From Mycteria americana (Eukaryota > Chordata > Aves > Ciconiiformes > Ciconiidae): DNA of 64,000 bases. The notes under the pieces were generated by a model. That model saw only the letters and a list, made by a program, of their open reading frames with translations, did no database searches and was not told where the DNA came from. Location of the stretch: positions 52,483,562 to 52,547,561 of the forward strand of contig NC_134367.1 in assembly GCF_035582795.1 (NCBI RefSeq), written 5' to 3'. The position numbers were made by a program, and so were the translations under genes. This document shows positions 54,601 to 63,988 of the stretch, piece after piece (the first letter of the stretch is position 1; each line of letters opens with the position of its first letter).

Positions 54601-56676
54601 TTAGGATTGAGGAATTCTTGCCCGAGTTTAAGTCTCTTGTCAAGAAGACCTCTGATCCTAAGGAGGTGATGCTATGCAAAGACAGTGGTCACCTTGCAAT
54701 ACCCTGACCAGTCCTGATGTCTTTGATATGTCCTGATGACATACAGGGGACTGAGCAGTTATATTGTTTGCAAAGCTGTAGTAAAGGTATGGAACAGTTT
54801 GTATGTGTTTATACAGGTGCGTGCAAACATGAAAGAAAGTATAATCAAAGAGCAGGGTAAATTCTACCCTCTAATCCTCTCAAAGGCTTTAAAACAAGTA
54901 TTTCCTGCTGTTAGTAAAGTAAAAGTAAAATTTTTATCAATATCTGCAAAGAACTAATCAGCCCATAGAACTTCCAATCTGACGCGCTATGAATGGCTTG
55001 TCTGTTGCAGGGCAATGTATTTCAAGATTCACAAACAGGAAGGTTCCTTATTGTGTCAAGTTCAATCCTGATGAAGATAAACAAAATCTCTTTGTTGCAG
55101 GAATGTCAGATAAGAAAATTGTGCAGGTATGTCTACTTAATATCTCTTCCTCTAAAAATTATGATATTTAGTGAAAAACAAGGTCTTATTCTGACATTTT
55201 TTTATTTGTAGTGGGATATTCGAAGTGGTGAGATTGTGCAGGAATACGATAGGCATTTGGGAGCTGTCAACACCATTGTGTTTGTGGATGAAAATAGGAG
55301 GTTTGTGAGTACATCTGATGACAAGAGTTTAAGAGTCTGGGAATGGTAAGTTTAAAAATTTGAATTTTAACTTGAAGTATATTATGAGCAAACTGAGAAG
55401 AGAGTTTTTATTTTTAAAAGTGTACGTAGCACATAAGACACTAGAGTGTACTGAGTTCTAGGTAGCTGAGGAAGAGCTGAATTTAAATTTCTATGAATTT
55501 TTATGTAGTTATATATGCAGTAGCTAAAATGTTTCACAATAAAGTAGAACCAGAACAATCTCAGCTATTGTTGTTGCTAATTTCTGATAACTGTTAAAGT
55601 TGGGTATATATTCTGCAAACTCCTGCATACCGCCGCTCAGTTTAGTATGGGTCGTAGTTCTTAAACATTTTTGTCCAGTGAAAGGAAACATTCCTTCCAA
55701 AATCTTGGTATAATACTTTCAATGTCTTTTGAAATCATTCTTTATGTCTAATAGTGAATTACTCTCCGTAGCTTACTGCCCTACTATACTGCAGTATTTG
55801 AAAACTGTTTTTAAAGCCTACAAAACCTAAATCACTGTATGCAAAGTAAAATATGTTAAATAGCCTCTGTTTTATTGGTGCAGATTTTATATGGGCATTG
55901 GGCTGTATTTATTTTTAGCATTAATTATTAATAATTTATCTTAATATTGTATCTTTTGGAATCATTTCTCTAGAGATTTTAATCTTTAAAACCAGTTGCT
56001 TCCTATCATGTTGCTAAATACTAACCAACCCATCCTGGTTTAATGCTCGAGACACTTCACAGATTTCCTTCTCCCCCAAAGAAAGCATAAGACAGCCCTA
56101 TCAGCCTGAAGCACCCCGCACTCTATTAGTAATCTCTGTTCTCTCTCCTTTCCCCAAGGGTGTATTAGCCCTTAAATTAACCTTTTAAAGAAATGTCTGC
56201 TCTGTTACATTAATGTGTGTTGATTTTGAAAGCTTTGAACTTGGATGTGCATAGTATTATACAATATTTGGCCCGTGTATGAAATAGCTAGTTTAGTCTA
56301 GCTTCATTTCTAGTTTTCTGGTAGTCTGGGTTTTTTGGCAATCATTGATACCCACAGTTTGAATATAGAAAATGCCAGAAAAGTGAAAGTCTATCTAAGA
56401 AAAACTCATAAAAACATAATTTTAAATGGCTTCCAATTTTTAACATATCTGGGCAGAAACCAAATCTCTCCTATCTGAAATGTTTTCCACAAGGTTCTAG
56501 GTACTAAGATTTTCAGCTTAGGACTTTTAAGACTTCTTTAGGATTTCAAATTTCTTTTTTAAATAATCACTCCCATATCTTTAGGTATCCATTTCATTTT
56601 GCCATTCACACATGCAAAGCTGTTGCACAATACAGACACTAGTTTGACAGCTCTGGGACTAATCAGTTCCTTCCTA

Positions 56677-56715
<39 letters not shown>

Positions 56716-59700
56716 AACCTAGACAAGAGACTCCAGTCTGTGGTATTTGCATGTTACCCAGGCAGCCAGCAAAACCCTCAGCATGTCTGTGATCGGCTGC
56801 TATCATTGCCAGTAACAGCGGTGGTAATGACCAAAGTCTGGGAACCCAGGCTTAGGCCAGACATGTAATGCTGTCACCATATGTCGCTCCAAGAGGGCCT
56901 CTGTTCAGCAGTTCATAATTAGACCCATGTATTTACTGAGCTCCTTAACGAAAAATCTTTACGATATCTTATCTGCTGAGGAATGTCTCCTCTCTGGCGA
57001 GTGGGAGGAGGATCTCACTTGCACAAATCTGTTATTTCCTTGAGATTGGATTGCCCTTGTTTTGCGAGCTTTGTGTTGATGGCTGAAATAAATAGCGAAG
57101 TGGGTGGATTTAGTCACTCTGTGGGGAAGAGCAGGAAAGGCAGAAAGGTTCTGGCATGGGAACATCACAACCTGATTGTTCCAGTAGCAGAAGTTTTTTC
57201 CTTCTGAAGAAAAAAATATGTATTGAGCTTGCTGTACGCTGAAGAAAGAGCTCCCTTGTTCAGATAATAGGGAACTCAACTGTAGGCAATATTCTGCAAT
57301 ACAGTTGTCGGGGATTTTTTTTGGTTTTGTAAAAAGCAAATGTAATGCTGTCTTCCTAGGCACGACTTGAAAACCTTTCTCCACAACCTGCTATGCTATA
57401 TGTTAATCAGTCTGTAGGCCTATTTCTATAATTTCAAGATCTAGATTTTTACAATGCATTAAAACTAAGTTAATGTATTCAGTACAGAAGCTTTTGGAAC
57501 TTGAAAACTTCCATGGCAAATTATTTCATGCTGCACCTCAAATCCTGTTTTCCTAAGTTCATAAGGAAAATTATTTGCAACTTAGGGTGATTTGGTTACT
57601 GCACCTTTTGGCATGTTTCTTTGTATGCTCTTCAGCACAATATTTCTTCAGTATCCTACAGGAACAAAGCAGAAGTAATTATGACCTGAGTATGGCCTTA
57701 AAAGCCAGTAATTAAAACTGGTCTAATTGCTTAGTTTCAATTGTCTAGAGGAATTTTGTAGTATGTTTTGTAAACACTTTGACATGGCCAGAGCTGGTAA
57801 TGGGATGCCATGTCAGACTTCATCACAGTGAGGAACTTCTCCCCTGAGAATTTACATCTCCTTTCCCCAGGGGTTCATGCCATGCATAGATTTCACTGTG
57901 CTGTACGCTGAATTGCAGTTGGTTGGTTGCTGAAAGTTCAGACTGCAAGTATAGGATAGACTCTTTCAGATTAAATGGTTTCTTTAGGAGTCTCAGTGGG
58001 AGTACTTTTAAAATTTGTCTGCTTTTGCATTTCAGATGATTGCATCGTCACAGCAGTGATATTAAAGTTGACATGGGTATCATATTCTGTGTTCTTTGTT
58101 CTAGAAATGCAAAATGTTGTTTTGTCTTTTGTCTGCTTCATATGCATCTGATCTACTTGGATAGATAGTGAAATGATTTGGGCAATTGACCTTGGAGGCT
58201 TTTATTTCCTTTTACCTTCAAGTCAGCTAGCAAAGCAAGAACTGTGCATTGGTAGCTTAGTAGTTATCCTGGCAGGCTTAGGAGGCCTGTCATCTCCGTA
58301 AAGCTATACCCCTCAGCAGGCCTTTTCTCGCCATCATTCCTGGTAGAGGTACAGTAGTCTCCAGAGAGCTCTTCATGATGTGCAGATCCCAAAATTGGAT
58401 TGGGTTGGGTTTGGGGTTTGGTTGGTGGGGTTTTTTGGTTGGTTTTTTTTCTTTCTTTCTTTAAAAGGATTTTTCTCTCTCCTGCTTGGGGAAGAAGTTG
58501 TGTTAGAACCCCAGAGTATCACGTTTCTAAATCTTGGCTAGAAGATACTACTTTTGATATTAAAACTTTTCAGCCTTTGAAATGCTATGAAGTGGGGAAA
58601 GGACTTGAAGATCTTTAAATTTAAAAATATGAACAAACAATATATCACATGAGTTTTGAGGTCAGGCAACCATGACACCATCTTTCTTGGTAATTTTTTT
58701 AAAGATTTTTTTAAGGGAGCAGGCTGATATTGCGTATTTAGCAATTTGACTGGAAGCAAATGTGAAATGTAAATATATCTCTTTATTCTGCCTAATAGTT
58801 TAATGCAGCATATCCTGCAGCTGTTCTAAGTGTGTCTGGTAGGTTTCAACATAAAGCAGAGCTGTCTTGAATAAATTCCAGTAGACGAGCCTGCCTTCAT
58901 TTGTAAAGGGAGAGAAGGCAGGACAAGCTGTGCTGCATTTAAATTTCTCACTGCAGTACAGTTCAGCATTGGAGATGCATCTTCTGTGATGAGATTTTTT
59001 TAATGGAGCTTTTAATGGGATTGCTTTTACCTGGCATTGAGGACTCCAGATGACCGGTGGGCTGAGGGAGCTGATCAGGATCTGGCCTTACTGCAGTGAT
59101 GACCTTGTGTCTCTTGCAGGTGGAGTTTGAAGCTGTTTGGGTATTGATGCAAAAGGGTAGCTTGGGGCACAGGGGGCTGCACTTCCTGTGCTGTCATGTT
59201 GGTCAGCCTCAGGGATTATGTGGACTTTTTGTTATTCATGTACCGATTTACTGTCCAACAGTAGTGTAGTCTTAGGTCTGCCTGTTCGGGAAGCCAGTTA
59301 TCCCTGCACGTGCTCTTAGCCACAGAGTACATTAAGTGGGTTGCCCTTCTTATGCAGAGGGGTAAATGATTTTAACATTTAACTCACAGGAGCATTTGTG
59401 TTGATTCCTGACAACAGACCAGCTTCTCACCCTGCTGCCCATGTGCATGTTACTTAACACAAGATGTCGGGAAATAACTTACTCCACAATAAAATAGAAT
59501 TGTAATTCTCTTGTTAATGCCGACTGTATTGCCATCCAGCAAGGCTCGGTCAGCGAGTACAAGACGGCCACCCACGCTCTCTGCTCCAATAGTGTCCCAG
59601 CAGCTCTTCTACTCTGAGAATTAGACAATGAAGTCGTAACTTCATTGTATTAATTCATGTTGCTACAGAACATTTTGCATGTTTTGTTTGCATGTGCTTT

Positions 59701-62700
59701 CTGCTGAATACATTAATCAAATCTATTTTCTGCTGGAGATTTCTTTTGTTTAATGAGAAAGACACATGCATGCCTTCCCTTTTACCAGCCTTCTAGCATA
59801 GGGTATGAGGAATACTGTGAATATGCACAGCCCATTAGTAATTCAATCTATATAGTCAAAACCAAATGGCAGTTCTGCAGAGTAAGGATTAGACTGTTTT
59901 TTTCCTTAGGTCCCCATGCCTTCGTACAGGACAGTATATGTTCTTAACATACACTGGCACAGTCCTGTATGGAATCGAGACCAAGAAGTTCACAGTTCAG
60001 TTCAGCTGTGAACATTTGGAATTGGTTGGCATCCCATTTGGGGAGATCAGGAGGAAAAGGGCATTGTCAGAGAGATGAGAGAGAGACAGACTCCTGTTTC
60101 CTTTCCTTTTAAAAAAAAAAAAGGGGGGGGCAGAAATATTCTAGTTAAAACTCAAGTCAGCAAGACATTCCAATATATCAGTCTATTCTTGCTACCTATA
60201 TAAGAATTTTTTAAGAGCTGCAGTTAAACTGGAGGCAATAGCGTATCTTTGTGTTACAGTTTTACTCTTAATAATTGGAGTTACGATTCTGCTTTAGACT
60301 CTGGGTCATTTGATTGGGGTGAATTCACTCTATCAGAGGTTATCTTGTACATGGCTGCATAGCTGGAGCTCTCTAGGTGGGCATTCATAATATTTTTGAG
60401 CTTTTGCACATTCTTCCTTTGGACACCACCATACGCTGTCCATGGTTCAGCGGGTGAGTAAATCAGCTGACTGGAGGCAGCCCTTTGGAAAATCTCCATG
60501 TCTTCATAAAACACATACTTCTTCCTTTTGCAGGGACATTCCTGTAGACTTCAAGTACATAGCTGAGCCAAGTATGCATTCGATGCCAGCCGTGACTTTG
60601 TCTCCAAATGGTAGGTTAACACTTTACTGCCTTCTTAGGCCTAGTTTACATAGGCACGTCTTACTGATTATATCTCTGTAATGTTGCCATGTTGCATTCC
60701 CTGCCACCCCACAGTACCCCCCACAAATCAATGTGTGCATTTATTCTAAGATTGGACTGGATCTGGTTTTGATTTAAAGGTCTTAAGAAGAACAAGTATG
60801 TCAAAATTAGGGGTTATATCAGGTAGACCTTCATCCAGACAGGGCAAAAGGATTCTTTCTTTTCATAGAGCTACGATGTGCTCTTTGCTGTATTTAAAAT
60901 ATTAAGAGAAACAATGGTGGGAACTGACGATGGCTGCAAAGTACTAAGCAAGTTCAGCAGTCCTTGTGGTGCCACCATTAAAGCAGAAATTGATGTTGTA
61001 TGTGATCCTGTTAATGCTGTTCCTTTCTGTTCTGAATACAGCCCAAATAACTCTTGCGTAAGAGAAATCTCAAATTATCTCAGTGTTTCTGTATGTTAAT
61101 GTTTCACCGGTGTTTATGTTCTTCAATTAGAATCAAAGTGAAGGAGGATAAAGGTTTAGTGCCTCCAGTAATCAGTGAAAATCCTTTCTAACAGGACAAA
61201 AATCTCTGTTATCTGTTTTGGCCAAAATGAAATAGCTTTAGTGTCAACATTATTAACGTGTTGCCAGATTTACAGTTAACAGCTCCATTATGATGAGTAG
61301 TGGCTGATCAACTTGTTGCACAGCTAACGTTTTCAGCCAGCTATCAGCATCAAGTTGTATTTGCTTTGCAGTGTAAATATTTTATTCTTAAAAATAGAAG
61401 TGGGTTTCTAATATAAAAAGGAAGATTCTGGAGAAAGAGATCGCTGCATTTAAAAATGTTAGCTTCCCAAACTGGCCTATTTCAACCTGTTTCTGAAATT
61501 GCATGACTTGCTGTATTCTGATCCAGTTTTTCAGTTCATCTCATTCTTCCACATTGAAATACTGGATTTCTCATTGGATTTCTGAGATGAGACAGTAAAT
61601 GATGTTAGTAGTCATCTTTTCAGCTCAAGACATCACCTGTCACATTAACTAACGTTATCTTGACCTACAGTAGTCCAATATCACACAAAACAAGTTATTT
61701 CGGAATAGTTATGCTATGGATTGTGCCAGACACATCACACATCGTTTTTGAGTTAAATGAGTCCTTTAAAGAAAAGTAAATTGAAAATTTTACAGACATA
61801 GAACTTTTCTGCTTAGGGACACTGATTTATGCATCTCATCAATTAAAATCTGCCTCCTGAGCAATGCAGGAAACAGACCTTTTAAAAAGTAGAAGAGGAG
61901 AATAACATGCTTGGGGTACACACTGGATTTGTTTCTTTGGGAGGCTGAAGAAAATCCTCAAATTCCAAGCTAGTAGCTGGAAGCATGGTCAGATTTACAG
62001 TCAAGTCAGCACATTTTGTTATCACTGTTTGTGTAAAACACTGTCAAGGCAGTGACGATATGCAGAGTTCAGGACAGAAGTCTCTGTTCTATGGTGTTCT
62101 GTAGCACATGATCTTCATTGGATTCTCAGCCAGGAGTTAATACACTGCCAAGACAAAAAATGACATAAATTAAGACCAGAAAAGCCTGGGTTTTTTTCTT
62201 TCACTAAAGTATCTTTATTAAATTGTATTCCATTAGGGCAGAGAATACTAAATATTTGCAAAAATTTATAAGGATTTTCAAACTCCTAAGTCTACCTTAC
62301 ACCTGTTTTTTCCCATAAAGAAAATAAAAGGTGACCATCTAAGAGTACCCACAAAACAGGTGATCAAATATATTGCAGCTAGATGGGTTTTTTTCACCTC
62401 ATCTGGATTACTTGATTATGTGCACCAGCAAGCTTACTCAGTAGCTTAAAAACTTACCAGTAAGTCAGTGGGGTTAATGCAGCACATTGTTATAACAGCC
62501 AGAGCTTTTCTAGAGTCTTGAGTGCATTTTGTAGGAATAAGCATCCCAAATCCTGTCAAACATAAGGTTTTGCCTCTTGGCATTTGCACGAGGCAGAAGC
62601 AATACCAGCTTCTACCTAGAACCCTGATACATAATGAAAATCTGGATTAAGATAGTGCAAGAAAAGTTATAAAAATCTCTTAAAACTTTCCAGTTAAGTC

Positions 62701-63988
62701 TGTTTCTTCAGATGTGGCACTCTGATAACACCTTTGTTTATTGCATTTGTAGGGAAGTGGTTGGCTTGCCAGTCGATGGATAACCAAATTCTGATTTTTG
62801 GAGCTCAGAACAGATTCAGATTAAACAAAAAGAAAATTTTCAAAGGTCATATGGTAGCAGGCTACGCTTGTCAAGTGGATTTTTCACCTGACATGAGGTA
62901 AGTTTTTTGTGAGAATGAGCTTCATCTTAAAACTTGCTGGCACAGACACTAAATTTCTTTTTGAATCCTCTGCAACATTCATTGATGTACAGCCATCCTA
63001 TTAACTCGGCATCAGACAGAGTTCTCTAGCCAAGCAGCAGAACGGAAAGTTTGCTCTTGTCATTCGATAGGACTAAGTTATACTTAGTGGTTGCTCTGAG
63101 CAAGATTTAGAAAACAGTCTGTGTAGTCCAGATTCCCCATTCTGCAAAGATGATTTACACTGCTGTTAAGCCATCCAGAGACTCCCCCTGTTTTCCCTAG
63201 CCCTGGTGCAGCACAGGAGGCTTCCACTTCTGACTTGCATGTGTGGTCTGCAGCACAGGGTCTATTCCCACAATATGCACTTGTCCACAATATGTGGGAT
63301 TAGAATACGTGGGATTGCCCAGTTTTCCCACTTTGCAGGTCAGGTGTGGGTATCCTCATTTATTGCTCAGAGAACCATCTTTTTCATCCTATTTGCTTAG
63401 TAATATGCCCATACATTTACCACTGCATGTATGTAAGATCCATTACTATAAAAACTGGAGAATAACCTCAGCAAAACTGAAGGAAAAAGTGGAGAGAAGT
63501 GTCTATAAATTTTAGAGGAACTTCTGGCACTTTCTCTTTTGCTGATGTATTCTCTTTAGTTCCAGTAACACAGTGTATGGTATAATCGCATTGCTTAGCA
63601 CATTTACCTCGCAGTTGATGAATCACCTTCTGCAGGGCTTGTGCGCTTTAGAGCACAGCATGAATGCTAATTCTTTGGTAGGTATATTTGCAGACTGTCA
63701 GCCAGGAAGCTCGCTGGGTGAAGCTCTTTTCCATTGCTCAATGTAAAAGTATTATAATACAAGCAGTCTTCACACATGATACAGCTTTTATTTTAATCCT
63801 GTTAATATAGCTATGTGATATCTGGAGATGCAGATGGAAAACTTAACATCTGGGACTGGAAGACAACAAAACTCTACAGCAGATTAAAAGCACATGATAA
63901 AGTCTGTATCGGTGCAGTGTGGCATCCACACGAAACATCTAAAGTCATTACATGCGGCTGGGATGGTCTTATTAAACTATGGGACTGA
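21470..63988 (+). CDS. CDC40: CDC40 / PRP17 pre-mRNA splicing factor, complete 15-exon coding region
   Basis: CDC40 (PRP17) is a nuclear spliceosome protein that acts at the second catalytic step, around 3' splice-site docking. Joined coding exons: 21470-21661, 33035-33121, 34682-34811, 45019-45102, 47124-47263, 47874-47970, 49660-49799, 51388-51462, 52134-52179, 53599-53700, 55011-55126, 55212-55345, 60534-60610, 62753-62897, 63811-63988. They total 1743 nt, or 580 residues plus TGA; the human protein is 579 residues by my recollection. Every intron is GT-AG and every junction keeps frame. The N-terminal half (1-280) is charged and largely unstructured, with conserved blocks [20 protein letters not shown] and [12 protein letters not shown]. 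Residues about 283-580 form seven WD repeats, ending WE/WD/WDI/WEW/IF/WDW/LWD. The start ATG has A at -3, lies in the CpG island and begins with the family N-terminus MSAAIAALA. No frameshift or stop was seen. The 3' UTR runs off the window. Confidence 0.98.
23887..24456 (-). mobile_element. Solo LTR of a neoavian endogenous retrovirus
   Basis: A 570-bp element, minus orientation, ending TGTGCTGG...ACGACA on its own strand and flanked by perfect 5-bp target duplications CAAAT (23882-23886 and 24457-24461). On its sense strand it has TATATAAAGC (24191-24200 complement) and then ATTAAA (24013-24018 complement), the promoter and poly-A signal of an LTR. The phrase GTGGTTTAACCCCAGCCAGC on the + strand is familiar from LTRs found across neoavian genomes. 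A 5-bp duplication fits ERVL-like elements. No internal retroviral sequence remains, so the two LTRs recombined. Confidence 0.92.
24905..25430 (+). mobile_element. Ancient CR1/L3-like LINE, 3' end
   Basis: Decayed C-terminal reverse-transcriptase-element sequence. [15 protein letters not shown] and [16 protein letters not shown] blocks, then AAAACAAACAAAGGGATGCA and GGGGGATGTTGTG, match the layout of old amniote CR1-like LINEs, including the VYKIMNGVEKV and TNKRKYFFTQ-type region. It continues into the 3' UTR (CTGTTGGGAG, TGTCCTGTTCTTACTTTCC). Many stops; long dead. Confidence 0.7.
27167..27217. repeat. Two adjacent short hairpins
   Basis: ATCGGCTAGG-CTGG-CCTAGCTGAT (27167-27190, one G·T pair) is followed 7 nt later by CCAAGCTCA-TG-TGAGCTTGG (27198-27217, perfect). 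Confidence 0.85.
28815..28838. repeat. Perfect inverted repeat, 11-bp arms, 2-nt loop
   Basis: TCTTTCTGTCT, CA, AGACAGAAAGA. Confidence 0.95.
29225..29430 (-). mobile_element. Ancient CR1/L3-like LINE fragment, antisense
   Basis: The + strand reads like a reverse-complemented CR1-like ORF2: CAGGTCATATTTTCTTAGAC, CTCCGATCATTCTTGATC, then GTGATGCCCAATGTGGCCAC and ACCAGCGCTGAGAAAAGCAG. On the minus strand this is the old [15 protein letters not shown]-side region of the reverse-transcriptase polyprotein, much decayed. Confidence 0.6.
30221..30250. repeat. A-rich (AAAACC)n tract
   Basis: Ten A, then CAAAACC units. Confidence 0.9.
31569..31592. repeat. Perfect inverted repeat, 11-bp arms, 2-nt loop
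   Basis: CTACTAAGACA, GT, TGTCTTAGTAG. Confidence 0.95.
32223..32240 (+). repeat. G18 homopolymer
   Basis: Eighteen consecutive G in intron 1. A G-quadruplex candidate, and the true length may differ from the assembly. Confidence 0.9.
33035..33121 (+). CDS. CDC40: CDC40 coding exon 2
   Basis: Residues 65-93 ([20 protein letters not shown] to FAPE). The acceptor is tttatttcag|GAAGAT and the donor GAG|gtaaga, phase 0 on both sides. Encodes part of the conserved N-terminal linker. Confidence 0.97.
33122..34681 (+). other. CDC40: CDC40 intron 2
   Basis: A 1.56-kb GT-AG intron, phase 0. No repeat or other feature was recognised. Confidence 0.9.
34682..34811 (+). CDS. CDC40: CDC40 coding exon 3
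   Basis: Residues 94-136 plus the first base of Gly137. The acceptor is gatgtag|TTCGG and the donor TATG|gtaagt. Encodes the very conserved block [20 protein letters not shown], then the [17 protein letters not shown] stretch. Confidence 0.98.
36963..37044. repeat. 82-nt imperfect hairpin (pre-miRNA-sized)
   Basis: Ends CTGCAGAT and ATCTGCAG pair exactly. TTGAGACCTC then pairs with GAGGTCTCAA, and GCCTT pairs with AAGGC after a small mismatch. The loop carries its own small hairpin, TTAGCAC-CATT-GTGCTAA. It could be a remnant of a palindromic DNA transposon or a small-RNA-type hairpin. The sequence shows only the fold. Confidence 0.75.
37480..39650 (-). mobile_element. Ancient CR1/L3-like LINE, long antisense copy
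   Basis: The complement of 38101-38165 decodes as a decayed reverse-transcriptase core, with [11 protein letters not shown] matching the FNIFINDL block after the GVPQGSVLGP region. Other landmarks occur in the expected reversed order: the CTTCTTGAACCCA region at 37568, TATAGATCTTGGCC near 37791, GACCTGTAGTTCCCCAGATC near 38492, GTTGGCATCGTATTTG near 38533, and the GCATTATGGTCATTG region near 39324. Both ends are approximate. Many stops and indels make it very old. Confidence 0.65.
38925..38947 (+). repeat. G5-T-G7-T-G9 run
   Basis: 23 nt with 21 G, at least four possible G3 tracts with 1-nt loops, on the coding strand of intron 3. Confidence 0.9.
41385..41690 (-). mobile_element. Second ancient LINE reverse-transcriptase fragment, antisense
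   Basis: ATCCATAAAAATGTTGAATA followed by a GCCATTAATAGTTACTCTGT stretch is laid out like the reverse complement of the FNIFINDL block and the sequence before it in CR1/L3-like LINEs. Very decayed, boundaries approximate. Confidence 0.45.
44646..44703 (+). mobile_element. CR1 3'-end scrap
   Basis: GGTCCAGGGGCCTCCTGAGG, then TCCCTTCCCACCAGAAAG and ATTCTGGGA, an altered version of the CR1 3' UTR and terminal ATTCTGTGA unit. Confidence 0.6.
45019..45102 (+). CDS. CDC40: CDC40 coding exon 4
   Basis: Residues 137-164 ([20 protein letters not shown] to EKNQ). The acceptor is ttgttttag|GTTATG and the donor CAAG|gtaaat, phase 1 on both sides. Confidence 0.97.
45103..47123 (+). other. CDC40: CDC40 intron 4
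   Basis: A 2.0-kb GT-AG intron, phase 1, carrying one CR1 insertion. Nothing else was recognised. Confidence 0.9.
46331..46661 (+). mobile_element. CR1 LINE, short 5'-truncated copy
   Basis: The C-terminal ORF2 tail ([20 protein letters not shown] then [20 protein letters not shown]) is followed by the 3' UTR phrase GGTTGGACTAGATGACC and the terminal repeat ATTCTATGATTCTATGAT. It is shorter and more diverged than the copy at 2273. Confidence 0.92.
47124..47263 (+). CDS. CDC40: CDC40 coding exon 5
   Basis: Residues 165-211 ([20 protein letters not shown] to VAKPSE). The acceptor is tctttcttcag|GTTTAA and the donor GAA|gtaagt. Encodes a lysine/arginine-rich, NLS-like segment ([12 protein letters not shown]) followed by the conserved [17 protein letters not shown]. 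Confidence 0.97.
47264..47873 (+). other. CDC40: CDC40 intron 5
   Basis: A 610-bp GT-AG intron, phase 0. Nothing notable. Confidence 0.9.
47874..47970 (+). CDS. CDC40: CDC40 coding exon 6
   Basis: Residues 212-243 ([20 protein letters not shown] to KTILH) plus one base of Val244. The acceptor is ttttccag|GAAGAA and the donor CATG|gtaata. Charged, probably helical; KRQKRGK is a second basic patch. Confidence 0.97.
47971..49659 (+). other. CDC40: CDC40 intron 6
   Basis: A 1.7-kb GT-AG intron, phase 1. It has a poly-T run near 49212-49225. No repeat family was recognised. Confidence 0.9.
49660..49799 (+). CDS. CDC40: CDC40 coding exon 7 (start of WD40 propeller)
   Basis: Residues 244-290 ([20 protein letters not shown] to HVWSGHTK). 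The acceptor is ccttttcag|TTAAGG and the donor AAG|gtagga. It opens the WD40 domain with the WSGHTK strand of blade 1. Confidence 0.97.
49800..51387 (+). other. CDC40: CDC40 intron 7
   Basis: A 1.6-kb GT-AG intron, phase 0. No feature was recognised. Confidence 0.9.
51388..51462 (+). CDS. CDC40: CDC40 coding exon 8
   Basis: Residues 291-315 ([20 protein letters not shown] to DCKIK), the core of WD repeat 1. The acceptor is tatttacag|GGTGTC and the donor AAG|gtgagt, phase 0 on both sides. Confidence 0.97.
51463..52133 (+). other. CDC40: CDC40 intron 8
   Basis: A 671-bp GT-AG intron, phase 0, with a strong polypyrimidine tract before the acceptor. Confidence 0.9.
52134..52179 (+). CDS. CDC40: CDC40 coding exon 9 (46-nt small exon)
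   Basis: Residues 316-330 ([15 protein letters not shown]) plus one base of Gly331. The acceptor is tttttcccaag|CTGTGG and the donor ATTG|gtaata. It is the smallest exon of the gene and is too short to stand out as an open frame. It closes WD repeat 1 with LWEV. Confidence 0.96.
52180..53598 (+). other. CDC40: CDC40 intron 9
   Basis: A 1.4-kb GT-AG intron, phase 1. It contains a short AAATGTTA tandem with poly-A (about 53497-53541). Confidence 0.9.
53599..53700 (+). CDS. CDC40: CDC40 coding exon 10
   Basis: Residues 331-364 ([20 protein letters not shown] to LWDTET) plus one base. A textbook WD repeat 2, from GH to LWD. The acceptor is atcttgtag|GACACA and the donor ACAG|gtaggc. Confidence 0.98.
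53701..55010 (+). other. CDC40: CDC40 intron 10
   Basis: A 1.3-kb GT-AG intron, phase 1. No feature was recognised. Confidence 0.9.
55011..55126 (+). CDS. CDC40: CDC40 coding exon 11
   Basis: Residues 365-403 ([20 protein letters not shown] to KKIVQ), WD repeat 3. The acceptor is tctgttgcag|GGCAAT and the donor CAG|gtatgt. The intron that follows is only 85 bp. Confidence 0.98.
55212..55345 (+). CDS. CDC40: CDC40 coding exon 12
   Basis: Residues 404-447 ([20 protein letters not shown] to SLRVWE) plus two bases of Trp448: the end of WD repeat 3 and most of repeat 4. The acceptor is tatttgtag|TGGGAT and the donor GAATG|gtaagt. Confidence 0.98.
56684..56713 (+). repeat. A30 homopolymer
   Basis: Thirty consecutive A. 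The upstream sequence resembles no transcript I know, so it is treated as a simple repeat. Confidence 0.9.
58402..58430 (+). repeat. Possible G-quadruplex motif, telomere-like
   Basis: GGG-TT-GGG-TTT-GGGG, a 10-nt loop with two GG pairs, then GGGG, on the CDC40 coding strand. Confidence 0.6.
60534..60610 (+). CDS. CDC40: CDC40 coding exon 13
   Basis: Residues 448-473 ([20 protein letters not shown] to LSPN) plus one base. The acceptor is ccttttgcag|GGACAT and the donor AATG|gtaggt. Links WD repeats 4 and 5. Confidence 0.97.
60611..62752 (+). other. CDC40: CDC40 intron 13
   Basis: A 2.1-kb GT-AG intron, phase 1. No feature was recognised. Confidence 0.9.
62753..62897 (+). CDS. CDC40: CDC40 coding exon 14
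   Basis: Residues 474-521 ([20 protein letters not shown] to DFSPDM) plus two bases of Ser522. It carries WD repeat 5, which ends IFGA rather than WD, and the first half of repeat 6. The acceptor is gcatttgtag|GGAAGT and the donor ATGAG|gtaagt. Confidence 0.98.
62898..63810 (+). other. CDC40: CDC40 intron 14
   Basis: A 0.9-kb GT-AG intron, phase 2. No feature was recognised. Confidence 0.9.
63811..63988 (+). CDS. CDC40: CDC40 coding exon 15 with stop codon
   Basis: Residues 522-580 ([20 protein letters not shown] to GLIKLWD) followed by TGA at 63986-63988: the end of WD repeat 6 and all of repeat 7. The acceptor is gttaatatag|CTATGT. The protein ends on the LWD of the last blade, as in known orthologues. 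Only 12 bases of 3' UTR are inside the window. Confidence 0.98.

Larger units (their letters stand above)
55346..60533 (+). other. CDC40: CDC40 intron 12 (5.2 kb)
   Basis: GT-AG intron, phase 2. Contains an A30 run (56684-56713) and a G-rich, GGGTT-like stretch (58402-58430). No mobile element was recognised. Confidence 0.9.

Noticed and set aside
56684-56713. A30 run as the tail of a processed pseudogene
   Set aside because: The preceding few hundred bases show no coding frame or familiar transcript, and no target duplication was found.
56959-57384. 141-codon minus frame in intron 12
   Set aside because: No recognisable protein features. It overlaps another frame on the + strand. Probably chance.
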